Source of the DNA: Tritrichomonas musculus | Taxonomy: Eukaryota; Parabasalia; Tritrichomonadida; Tritrichomonadidae | DNA: 64,000 bases | Assembly (NCBI GenBank): GCA_039105265.1 | Contig: JAPFFF010000017.1 | Span: forward strand, 248,001-312,000 | Direction of reading: 5' to 3' | Shown here: piece after piece, positions 18,739 through 27,935 of the stretch | Numbering within the stretch: position 1 is the stretch's first letter | How the letters are laid out: every line of letters begins with the position of its first letter | Translations under genes and position numbers: made by a program | The notes under the pieces: model-generated | Told to the model about the DNA's origin: nothing | Seen by the model: only the letters and a program-made list of their open reading frames with translations | Database searches by the model: none

Positions 18739-21700
18739 TTAATGATTGTTTTGAAGTTGTTTATGGCGTTGTTTTACTGGAGAATTTGGATCTTTTTTAA
18801 ATGAAAGTTCAAAATATTTGCCAGCTTCTTTGCAATTCTTTTCAACACCATAACCATTTTTTAAACACTCAGCATAGTAAAAAAATGCTTTTGCATAGTT
18901 CTCATCAGCAGCTTTTTTGAAATAATTTGCACATTCAACCTTAAAAATATTATGAAAGAACCTATACAAAAAACTTGCGTATTTATAATAATCTTTAACT
19001 TCTCCGATTTCAGCGGCTCTTTTGAAATATTTCAAAGCGAGGTAATTGTCATTTATATTTTGGTAGTTATTCAATATGTATTTTGCATACTTTCGATGTC
19101 CAATTAATAAATCTTTATCAGCTGCTTTCTTGAATAATTTTATTGCTTCATCTTTTTGGTTATTTTGTTTCAATTGCTTTCCGTGTTCTTTTATTGCTAA
19201 CTCACTTCCAATTTCAATTGAATATTCAAAAAATTTCTTTGAATCAATTGGATTCACTTTTTGAATTAGTTTTGAATAATTGTAAAGTGCATCAGGAACC
19301 AATTTTTCAGCTGCTTGTTTAATATATGAATTATATTGAATTTGTTCAGCTTCTGTTGATCCTGTTATTCTTAGATGTTGCGCATAATTATACAATGCTT
19401 TTCCATTTCCTTTTTCTGCAGCCATTTTGTAGCAATTAATTGCTTGACTAATGTTCTTTTTCACTCCTTTGCCAAATAGAAAACAATCTCCACATGCATT
19501 TAATCCATCCAAATCGCCGCTATCTGCTGATTTTTTGTAGTATTGAAAACAGGTGTCATATTGGCCAGTCTTTTTATAATATTCTCCCAAATAAAAGTCA
19601 GTTTTTCGGTTACCGTTTAAACTCTTATTATTGAAAATAGAAAATGCTTTTTCTAAATCAATTTGAGTTCCATTTTTACCTTCTAAAAAGGCAATTCCTT
19701 TTTCAAGAAAAGATTCTGTTGAATTTAATTTATTTTTTTGGATTTGTTTCAAACTACATACTTTTTCATAGGCCTTTTGAATTCCGTTTTCATATGCTTT
19801 TGCGTACATCTTGATTGACAAATTAATGTCATTCTTTTTCTCAGCAATCGTTGCAAATAATAATTGCTGATCAGCATCCCGAATGTTTTCAATATTTTTC
19901 TGAGCTTTTTCATAACATATATGAAAATTGATCAATTTTTTTGCTTTAAGATATAGAAAGCAAGCATCTGAAAAATCTTTTTTGCTTTCAAAATTTCTTG
20001 CAAATTTTTCTGAAAGTTCAACATATTTAGATTGGTTACTTCTGAATAATGACACATGCTTTAAAATGCTTTTTCTCCATTTATCAAATGCATTTGGAAC
20101 TTGATATTTAATTGCAAGTTCATAATTTTCAAGTTTTTCTTCAAATGAAGAACTTATTTCTGCACATTTCATGTATGCTAGATATTTACCTTTTTCAGCG
20201 GCAGCTTTAAAGTAATGAAAAGCATCAATGAATTTGTTTTCATTTTGTAAATTGATTCCTTTTGAAAATAGTTCATCAGGTGATGAATTTGTTTCAGTTA
20301 TGAATTCATCATCATTGAAATCAGTTTGTGAGTCATCAGAATACTCTCCCTCATCATTAAGAGTTATCTCATCATTGTCATGAATTGATACATCACAGTT
20401 TAATGTAAATTCGTCACTGCTTCCATTATATAGTATTGATTCATCAATGTTAAGAAAAGATTCATTTGAAATTAATTCATATAAATTATTTATTGAAGCC
20501 TCATAATCAAAAATTATATCATCAAAATTAATTATTGGATCATCTATATTTGGCATTGATTCATTATTTTCTGAATGCAATTCATCACTATTTTTTAAAA
20601 ATTCATTATTATCAGACTTTGATTCATAATTATCAGACTTTGATTCATAATTATCAGACTTTGATTCATAATTATCAGACTTTGATTCATTATTATCAGA
20701 CTTTGATTCATAATTATCAGACTTTGATTCATTATTATCAGACTTTGATTCATTATTATCATAAAATGATTCATCATTACCAATTATTAATTCTTCATTA
20801 AGAGATTTTAATTCATCATTACTGGATTTTGGTTCATTAATTTCAGTCTCTGATTTATGATTACCATTTATAAATTCTTTGCTACTAAATTTGGATTCAT
20901 CGCGGCTATATTTTGATTTGTCACTATTGAACCTTGATTTATCAACAATAATTGTTGGCGCATCATCATTGGACATCGTTTCATTATTATAAAAAATTGA
21001 TTCATCAATACTACATGTTGGTTCATCATCATCATTAAAAATTGATTCATCAATACTACATGTTGGTTCATCATCATTAAAAATTGATTCATCAATTCTG
21101 CATTTTGATTCATCTTCATTAGACATCGTTTCATCATCGTTACTAGATTTTGAGTTATCATTACTGGGCTTTGGCTTCTCAGTACCAATCACTGATTTAT
21201 CAATAGTAATTCTTGATTCATCACTACTAGTATTTGATTCACCACAACTAATCTTTGATTTATCATCATTAAACTTTGATTTATCAACAATAATTGTTGG
21301 CTCATCATCATTGGACATCGTCTTATTATTATAAAAAATTGATTCATCAATACTACATTTTGATTCATCTTCATTAGACATCGTTTCATCATCGTTACTA
21401 GATTTTGATTTATCATTATTGGGCTTTGGCTTCTCAGTACCAATTTCTGATTTATCAATAGTAATTCTTGATTCATCACTACTAGTATTTGATTCACCAT
21501 AACTAATCTTTGATTTATCATCATTAAACTTTGATTTATCAATACTATATATTGGCTCATCATCATTGGACATCGTTTTATTATTATAAAAAATTGATTC
21601 ATCAATTCTGCATGTTGATTCATCTTCATTAGACATCGTTTCATCATCGTTACTAGATTTTGATTTATCATTATTGGGCTTTGGTTTCTCAGTACCAATT

Positions 21701-24700
21701 TCTGATTTATCAATAGTAATTCTTGATTCATCACTACTAGTATTTGATTCACCATAACTAATCTTTGATTTATCATCATTAAACTTTGATTTATCAATAC
21801 TATATATTGGCTCATCATCATTGGACATCGTTTCAGCATTATTAAAATTTGATTTGTTATTACTAGTCTTTATATCATCACGATTTAAATTCAATTCATT
21901 ATCTTTAATGATTGATTTACATAAATTTGATTCTGAAGTATAAACACAGTTGTTATCAATTGCTTCATCACTTGAAAAATCATTCGAAATTAATGAATAA
22001 ATATCAGGAAATTTAGATTTAATTAATTCATATTTCGAAGATTTAATAAAATATTTTTTTGCTTCTTCAATGTTTTGCTCGATGTACTTTCCTTTTGCCA
22101 ATTGTGCAGCGTATTGATATTGGGCTTCATGAATATCAGAAATAAAATCTTTGTCATTTGTATCTGCCATAATTTTTAAATACCTTAAAGCTTCCTTTAT
22201 GTCAACATTCTTCAAATATTTAATCAAGGAGCGTAAATCTTTTGTTTGTTTATACATTTCATATGATTGCTGTAAAATTTCAATTGCTTTTTCGATATTT
22301 TCTTTAACACCATATCCATTTTTGTAGTCTTTTGCTAGATAATAAGGAGCTTCTTTGCAATCTGCATAATATGCATTTTCAATATATTTATGCCTTAATG
22401 TTTTATCTTCAAGACTCTTTCCATAATACAATTGTGCTAATGGATGATCTTTGTTGGCAGCTTCTTTTAAATATCTCAGTCCAAGTTTCTTCTCATTTTT
22501 ATTATACAAAGCAATTCCAAGATTACATTTTCCTTCGGCATTTCCCTGTTTTGCTGCCTTTTCAAAATACTTTATACTTAATTCTTTATCCATTTTTACA
22601 TTTTCACCACTGTAGAGAGCAATGCCATAAAATATTTGGGCTTTGGCAGAACCCAAATCAGCCGCTTTTTGAAAATATTTCATGGATTTTTTTATTTCAT
22701 TGGTCTTGTCAGAACTATAGTAATACTTACCATATTTGTAAAATATAAATGGATTGTTTATTTTGATTAATTTATCTTCATACTCCTCTAAAAGATTTTT
22801 TGATTTTAGTTTTTTGAAGAACGTTGATATTTCTTTTTTATCTGTATTTTCGTCAAAATTGATTTCAGAACTAAAATCTGATATTTGAGTATCAATTATA
22901 TGCTTTGGGAATTTGAAAACAACTGATTTTATATTATCAAATTCATTTGGTTTTGATGGTACAAAAGATAATCTTTTTGGAGGATTCGGATCTTTTTTTC
23001 CAGCTAAATTTTGATTCATATGACCTTCTTTTTCAGTGGAATCGCTTTGTTTTTTATTATCAACAATGTAGTTTCCATTAAATGGAAGGGTTTTATTATC
23101 TTCATTATGACATGTATTATTTATTTCATAGTTTTTCTTTTCTTTAATCATTTGATTAATTTGAATGAGTTTTATTCTTGCATTTTCATTACCTTTTTTC
23201 ATTGCATTTTCATAATATTTTTTTGCTATACTGTAATTTTGAGGGACTCCTACGCCATGGCAATTTCCATCTCCGTATTCTATCATAGCTGAAGTATTTC
23301 CCATATCTGCAGCAACTTTAAAATATTCCATTGCCATTATCATATCTTTTTGAATCACATCACCTGATTTCAAAATCATTCCGTAAATATAATAAGCATC
23401 ACGATCACCTTTACGAATGGCCATTTTTAAAAACTCAATACCATCTTCTTTTTGTTCTTCTGTTGGATTGCCATTTAATAGAATGGTTGCATAATTGATT
23501 TGTGCAGTAGTAAAACCTAATTTAGCTGATTTTTTTATATAGTTTAATGCTTCAATTTGTTCATTTGATGATTTCGCTTTCTTCCTCAAAGCGATTCCAT
23601 AAAAGGCCATTCCATGAATATTTTCTTCGTCTGCAGATAATTTAAGAAATGCCATCGCCATTTTCTCTTTTAGTGGGTCATTCATCAGCATGTTTCCATA
23701 CAAATATTGGCCTTCGGAATCATTCAAATTGGCTGCTTTTGCAAAATAATTAAGTGCTTTATTGGGATCTTTATCAACACCAATTCCATCTTTGTATTGT
23801 TTACCAAGCTTAATCAATGCAAAAGGATCTTGTTTTCGCGCCAATGTAAGAGTATAGTTGATTTTTAAAAACTTTTTGTATAGATCTTTAATGATGAACG
23901 AATCAATTTGGCCAACACTACATGAAAAAAAATTTGTTATTTGTTCAAAAGTGGGCCTTTTCTCAAGAGATGGATTCAAGCATAATGAAATCCACTGAGG
24001 AAATGACTTCCCTAATTCTGAAAAAGTTGATGGATCCTTTCTTTGAATAAATGTTTTGATTGGATCATGATTTCTGGGGTAAAAAAATGAACGATACAGT
24101 TCACAAATTAAAATTCCATACGAATAAACATCACTTGATTTGGTAGGATTGTTAGACTCCATAAAAGGATCTTGGTAATCCTTATTAAACAATTCTTCTT
24201 CTTTATAATAAACTTTTTTAATAGGATAAAGGGAAAAATCGCAAATATAGCATTGATTTGCAAAATCTACAATAATATTGGATGGGCACAAGTTTCCATG
24301 AATAATGTTCTTATTATGAAGGTATTTCATTCCCTCTGCAACTGCAAATATACAATTCATCATATCAATTATTTTCCATTCATTAGAAAAATTATTTTTT
24401 TGTAGAATTTCTTCAAGTGTGGTAAATTGATGAATATATTTCCTTGAAAAAATTGGCGTATTTTGGTTATTAGTATGTAATGAATAATTATTATAACTTT
24501 GAATATATTGATTTTCGTGTAAATCAATTTTTAAAAATGTTTCTACAACTATTTTTTGTTTTTCTGGATTAAAATAATAATTAAATTTTTTAAAAAAATA
24601 TCTTCGCGATGGTGAGTATTTTTTTTTACTCTCTGATATAGTTATGAATTGTGTTTGTTTTATTGTAGTTAAATCATTAAATTTTGTGAAATCTAAAATA

Positions 24701-24747
24701 AGATCTCTTTTCTTCATCCAAAAAAATTGATATGAATTCAAAACCAT
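18739..24747 (-). CDS. Giant pseudokinase with Sel1 repeats and expanding acidic repeats
   Basis: A 2002-residue protein. Residues about 60-285 are a protein-kinase fold with catalytic residues altered: the HRD loop reads IIHGNLCPSN (H150-G-N152) and DFG reads CDFSL (DFS at 170-172), and there is no glycine loop. It is therefore a pseudokinase; the later SSDVYSYGILICELY and KRPTF helices are intact. Sel1 arrays occupy about 300-550, 660-945 and 1490-2000 (YFKVAADMGNTSAMIEYG type), forming superhelical scaffolds. Between the second and third arrays lies about 540 residues of Asp/Glu/Ser/Asn-rich sequence with two tandem families: three copies of an 85-residue unit and about eight of a 7-residue ESKSDNY unit. 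Related trichomonad proteins pair TKL kinases with Sel1 repeats; a scaffolding role is inferred. It converges with the DHH gene. Confidence 0.88.
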   Translation of the reverse strand: MVLNSYQFFWMKKRDLILDFTKFNDLTTIKQTQFITISESKKKYSPSRRYFFKKFNYYFNPEKQKIVVETFLKIDLHENQYIQSYNNYSLHTNNQNTPIFSRKYIHQFTTLEEILQKNNFSNEWKIIDMMNCIFAVAEGMKYLHNKNIIHGNLCPSNIIVDFANQCYICDFSLYPIKKVYYKEEELFNKDYQDPFMESNNPTKSSDVYSYGILICELYRSFFYPRNHDPIKTFIQRKDPSTFSELGKSFPQWISLCLNPSLEKRPTFEQITNFFSCSVGQIDSFIIKDLYKKFLKINYTLTLARKQDPFALIKLGKQYKDGIGVDKDPNKALNYFAKAANLNDSEGQYLYGNMLMNDPLKEKMAMAFLKLSADEENIHGMAFYGIALRKKAKSSNEQIEALNYIKKSAKLGFTTAQINYATILLNGNPTEEQKEDGIEFLKMAIRKGDRDAYYIYGMILKSGDVIQKDMIMAMEYFKVAADMGNTSAMIEYGDGNCHGVGVPQNYSIAKKYYENAMKKGNENARIKLIQINQMIKEKKNYEINNTCHNEDNKTLPFNGNYIVDNKKQSDSTEKEGHMNQNLAGKKDPNPPKRLSFVPSKPNEFDNIKSVVFKFPKHIIDTQISDFSSEINFDENTDKKEISTFFKKLKSKNLLEEYEDKLIKINNPFIFYKYGKYYYSSDKTNEIKKSMKYFQKAADLGSAKAQIFYGIALYSGENVKMDKELSIKYFEKAAKQGNAEGKCNLGIALYNKNEKKLGLRYLKEAANKDHPLAQLYYGKSLEDKTLRHKYIENAYYADCKEAPYYLAKDYKNGYGVKENIEKAIEILQQSYEMYKQTKDLRSLIKYLKNVDIKEALRYLKIMADTNDKDFISDIHEAQYQYAAQLAKGKYIEQNIEEAKKYFIKSSKYELIKSKFPDIYSLISNDFSSDEAIDNNCVYTSESNLCKSIIKDNELNLNRDDIKTSNNKSNFNNAETMSNDDEPIYSIDKSKFNDDKSKISYGESNTSSDESRITIDKSEIGTEKPKPNNDKSKSSNDDETMSNEDESTCRIDESIFYNNKTMSNDDEPIYSIDKSKFNDDKSKISYGESNTSSDESRITIDKSEIGTEKPKPNNDKSKSSNDDETMSNEDESKCSIDESIFYNNKTMSNDDEPTIIVDKSKFNDDKSKISCGESNTSSDESRITIDKSVIGTEKPKPSNDNSKSSNDDETMSNEDESKCRIDESIFNDDEPTCSIDESIFNDDDEPTCSIDESIFYNNETMSNDDAPTIIVDKSRFNSDKSKYSRDESKFSSKEFINGNHKSETEINEPKSSNDELKSLNEELIIGNDESFYDNNESKSDNNESKSDNYESKSDNNESKSDNYESKSDNYESKSDNYESKSDNNEFLKNSDELHSENNESMPNIDDPIINFDDIIFDYEASINNLYELISNESFLNIDESILYNGSSDEFTLNCDVSIHDNDEITLNDEGEYSDDSQTDFNDDEFITETNSSPDELFSKGINLQNENKFIDAFHYFKAAAEKGKYLAYMKCAEISSSFEEKLENYELAIKYQVPNAFDKWRKSILKHVSLFRSNQSKYVELSEKFARNFESKKDFSDACFLYLKAKKLINFHICYEKAQKNIENIRDADQQLLFATIAEKKNDINLSIKMYAKAYENGIQKAYEKVCSLKQIQKNKLNSTESFLEKGIAFLEGKNGTQIDLEKAFSIFNNKSLNGNRKTDFYLGEYYKKTGQYDTCFQYYKKSADSGDLDGLNACGDCFLFGKGVKKNISQAINCYKMAAEKGNGKALYNYAQHLRITGSTEAEQIQYNSYIKQAAEKLVPDALYNYSKLIQKVNPIDSKKFFEYSIEIGSELAIKEHGKQLKQNNQKDEAIKLFKKAADKDLLIGHRKYAKYILNNYQNINDNYLALKYFKRAAEIGEVKDYYKYASFLYRFFHNIFKVECANYFKKAADENYAKAFFYYAECLKNGYGVEKNCKEAGKYFELSFKKDPNSPVKQRHKQLQNNH
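20610..20775 (-). repeat. 21-bp coding tandem repeat (ESKSDNN/Y)
   Basis: About eight copies of a 21-base unit (plus-strand ttatcagactttgattcata plus one base) encoding the 7-residue word ESKSDN(N/Y) in the Sel1 giant. Unit length is a multiple of three, so copy-number change keeps the frame open. Confidence 0.9.
21085..21839 (-). repeat. 255-bp coding macro-repeat, three copies
   Basis: Units of 85 codons beginning MSNDDEP..., containing SKFNDDKSKIS, ITIDKS, GTEKPKP and MSNEDES, repeated at about 255-bp spacing with only a few differences. A partial, diverged unit rich in DDEPTCSIDESIF continues at 20980-21085. Near-identity between copies implies recent duplication or homogenisation. Confidence 0.88.
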
Positions 24748-26227
24748 TTATCTATTCAAAAATAACTGAGGCAAATCTTAACATTCAAAAAAAAGATCAA
24801 TATTAATTTAAAAATATATCAATTAATTGTATAAGTTTGCTTGAAAAAACAAGATTTTTAAGTTGAATAATATTTGGATTTTTAGATTTCATGCTTTGAA
24901 TAAGCCATGCTATCGATAATACAATTTTCTTTGGTCATGAGTGGAAAGATGATGTGAACATATTATAAACAAAAATTCAAAGCATTGATTTTTATTCTTT
25001 TTTTTAAAATTGCATCTTCATACATGAATAATTGGAATGTTTATAACAAATATAAGAATAGAGATAGATAATTTTCCAATCATTCATTTAAAATTTAAAT
25101 CATAGATAAAAAAAAAAAAAAAAAAAAAAAATTAAATCATCATTAATCATATATGCTAATTCTTTAATAAAATCTGTGAGATAATACTTAATTCAAATTT
25201 TAATATCTATGAAAAACAAATCATTGAAATTGCAAAGCAAAAAAAAATTGAATAATTACTTAAGTAATAAACGGTCGTTGTTTCAAATTGGTCCGAGTAT
25301 TTTATTGAAATTAATCTGCATCATCCAATTCAATTGATTTCAAATAAAAATCTTTTTATTTACTTCATTTAGATTCGATATCAAGAGAAAATATTTTTTT
25401 TGTATCACCTTTCATACTTTATAATCGATTTGATAGATTGAATATCAATCAATGTTATATCAAAATTAATTATCATAGTAAAAAAAAGTGCCAAACATGC
25501 TAATTTATATAATTATAATAAGCTTATTATAAGCTTAAAGATGCATTTCTTTGCAGACATGCCAACAAGAAAAATAATTATTTTTATTTAAGGTACAAAT
25601 GTAATACTTTATTAATTTGACCTGTGAATGTATTATCAAATTTAATGCATTCACATGATATTAATAAAAATATAATGATTGTTCAATAAATATCTTTTAT
25701 ATTTTTTTGTAAACGTTTTAAAACAACTCATAGAAAATAAAATTCAATGGTTATTATTTCACAAAAAGTTTAAAACTTAAAAATTCACCATTCCGATTAT
25801 TTTATAAAATATTTTTACATCATCTCAACTTCAGATTTCAAAGAAATTGAATGAATATAGAAATTTTAATTGATAAAAAAGTTTTAAGTTTTAGTATTGA
25901 TTTAGAAGTATAAACATATAATTTAAAATTTTACTAAAAAAAACCAAGATTGAACAAGACAATATTGAAATGTTGATCGTTATAATTAAGAGAAAATATG
26001 TTTTATTAATAAATATAATCTTCTTGTGATTTAATAAAGATAGAGTATAATGTCCTATAATTTTGAGATAATCGACTTTTTATTTTGAGAAGATTTTAAA
26101 TAATTTCAATTTGTTAGCCCTATCAAATTTTCAAAAAAAGATCGTTATTAAAATCAATACAACTTGAAAGAAATAAATTCACGCGCATATTGAAAAGTTT
26201 TTAATAAAAAAACAAAGCAAATTTTTA
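24748..26227. other. Intergenic between divergent genes
   Basis: No ORF worth calling. Contains an A-run at about 25109-25131. At 25593 there is a lone ttaaggtacaaatgtaatac resembling the end of the TTAA-flanked MITEs at 15.5 and 55.1 kb, followed by a small hairpin (tgtgaatg/cattcaca); a matching right end was not found, so it is a fragment. The divergent promoters of the Sel1 giant and the membrane protein must lie here, but I could not identify an initiator. Confidence 0.45.
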
Positions 26228-26692
26228 ATGGGTATAGAGATTTATTTACGTATTTGCTCAGCTCTTGGATTTGCAGGAGCAGCACTTGGGGTTTCAGCAT
26301 TTTTCTATGTGTTATCATTAATAAATTGGAAACAAACAAAATTACATACAAGCAAAGAATTAAATAAGGAAACGTGTTTTATTAACCAACATTTTTTCTT
26401 AGTTGTTACTAACTTTGTTATGGGAATAGTCTGTGTGCTAATATGTGCGTATGAATTACTTTTAATAATTAATCCAATTCGCTTTAAATACGCAAAAAAT
26501 GGATACTTTCGTGGACTTTTATATATAATTGTTGGATTTATTGTATTAGGGGCTGCTTCAGTTCTTGGAATAGCCGCTGGAGTGGTAAATCTTGTATCAG
26601 CTATATTAACTATAATTAACACTGTATTAATAAAGTGCGGATGCTTTGGTGGTAAAGCGAAGAAATCCAATAAATCCAATGATGAATTGTGA
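26228..26692 (+). CDS. Small four-helix membrane protein, possibly COPI-associated
   Basis: 154 residues with four hydrophobic segments at about 8-32, 54-81, 95-115 and 117-138, and a Lys/Ser-rich tail (KAKKSNKSNDEL). The third and fourth segments, around YFRGLLYIIVGFIVLGAASVLG, resemble the RGLLY...G pattern of the COPI-associated/TVP15-like Golgi proteins, which are four-span proteins of this size. That match is by eye and moderate. No cleavable signal peptide is needed, since the first segment can anchor it. It converges with the caspase-fold gene 134 bases away. The opposite strand also has an open frame, but only this one gives a coherent membrane topology. Confidence 0.6.
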   Translation: MGIEIYLRICSALGFAGAALGVSAFFYVLSLINWKQTKLHTSKELNKETCFINQHFFLVVTNFVMGIVCVLICAYELLLIINPIRFKYAKNGYFRGLLYIIVGFIVLGAASVLGIAAGVVNLVSAILTIINTVLIKCGCFGGKAKKSNKSNDEL

Positions 26693-26826
26693 GAAACATA
26701 TTTAGAAAATATGTTTAAGATTACATATTTTATAGTAAAAAAAAAGGAACTTTCAGATTTTTTTAAATTAAAAAATTTTTAGTAAATTCATGGATAAATT
26801 AATAACATTCATAAAAGATAACTTTC

Positions 26827-27645
26827 TTAATTAATGAAAATTGGTGAATCACAGAATTGTTGGTCAGTCATTTCGCATGTAAAAACTTCATTGAAACGTT
26901 GGAGAGATGGATTCATTCTTTCGATTAGACGATTTGGTGTAATATTTGGACAATCGCTGAAAATCTTGAAAAGATAATATGTGAAAATACCATGAGAACG
27001 CTTGCTTTCTTTTGATTCAGGTGAATTTGTCTTTCTAACCGACAATGATATCAAATTTGAGCCACTTGAAATATCGAAGACTGAACCACCACCAATACAG
27101 TCAGTGATGAACATTACTCTTGGTTTTCCAGTGCAATTATTTGCAATAACTTGGCCAATTGAACTTTTTGATAATGATCCGCTGTTGAATTCAATTCCTT
27201 GGCCGTTGTCTTCGAGACCTGAATAGAAGACAGTGAGTTCATCAGTTGTATTCTTCAAGAAGAATCCGAGGAAATTTGAAAATTCTTCACTTGTTGAATT
27301 ATATAGATAGAAAACTTTGTAACCAAATCTATGATGCTTGAGTCCTGCAAGGTATCCATCATTTAATGGACCAACTCCGAGATCATTATGTTCATCATCA
27401 TAATCATTAACAAGTATGAAACAAACTTTGTTCAAATCACCAATTGGAATACTTGTTGGTGTCTTGCCATTTAAGCACATTGAAATTCTTCCAAATGATT
27501 TCAGGAGCTTTTTATGTGTTGAAACTTTTCTTACTCTATGGAATTTTTTGCTAGAAAATTCATTATCTTTACGATCTAGCTTTGTTGTACGGTGTTCATA
27601 GTGTGGATGCTTTTGCTTCTTTTCTGGGGTATCAACGTATGACAT
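26827..27645 (-). CDS. Caspase-fold (metacaspase-like) protein lacking the catalytic histidine
   Basis: 272 residues. After a basic N-terminus (about 1-70), the caspase-like core starts with KVCFILVNDYDD (strand 1). In metacaspases the second strand ends SGHG; here it reads VFYSGLEDN, so the catalytic His is replaced (Leu144/Glu145). The cysteine strand reads VMFITDCIGGG, keeping a Cys (C183) in the place of the DSCHSG motif. The ending YYLFKIFSDCPNITPNRLIERM matches the helix after the small-subunit part. Clan CD proteases need both His and Cys, so this is probably a pseudo-protease or uses another general base. It follows the VIT/vWA gene on the same strand with a 290-bp gap. A regulatory or decoy role is inference only. 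Confidence 0.7.
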   Translation of the reverse strand: MSYVDTPEKKQKHPHYEHRTTKLDRKDNEFSSKKFHRVRKVSTHKKLLKSFGRISMCLNGKTPTSIPIGDLNKVCFILVNDYDDEHNDLGVGPLNDGYLAGLKHHRFGYKVFYLYNSTSEEFSNFLGFFLKNTTDELTVFYSGLEDNGQGIEFNSGSLSKSSIGQVIANNCTGKPRVMFITDCIGGGSVFDISSGSNLISLSVRKTNSPESKESKRSHGIFTYYLFKIFSDCPNITPNRLIERMNPSLQRFNEVFTCEMTDQQFCDSPIFIN

Positions 27646-27935
27646 TTTCTTGAAACTTAAATAAAAAATGAAGTAAAAAATACATCATTTTTTTATATTT
27701 GATTTCAAAGAAAAATCTAAAAATAATTTTAAGAAAATTGAATTTGTCATAAAAAATAAATAAAATAAATTCACAAAAATTGAGCGGATAAAAAATAATT
27801 CTATGAAAAAATGTAAAACAAAATTTTTTGTTATAAAAAAACTCTGCTTTGCCATGAGTATTAATAATAATATTAAAAACGGTTGATAATAAATATTTAA
27901 ATTTACTATATTTACTAATTCATTCATAATTTTTT

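Noticed and set aside
20595-20801. CRISPR-like regular spacing
   Set aside because: The 21-bp array has no unique spacers, lies inside a coding frame and is in a eukaryote-type genome.
20868-21839. Met/Asn/Gln-rich open frames overlapping the acidic repeats of the Sel1 giant
   Set aside because: They are shifted-frame readings of the 85-codon repeats on the same strand; the Asp/Glu frame is continuous with Sel1 domains on both sides.
27685-27927. 80-codon hydrophobic minus-strand ORF
   Set aside because: Phe/Leu/Ile-rich translation of AT-rich intergenic DNA between two genes; no conserved pattern.
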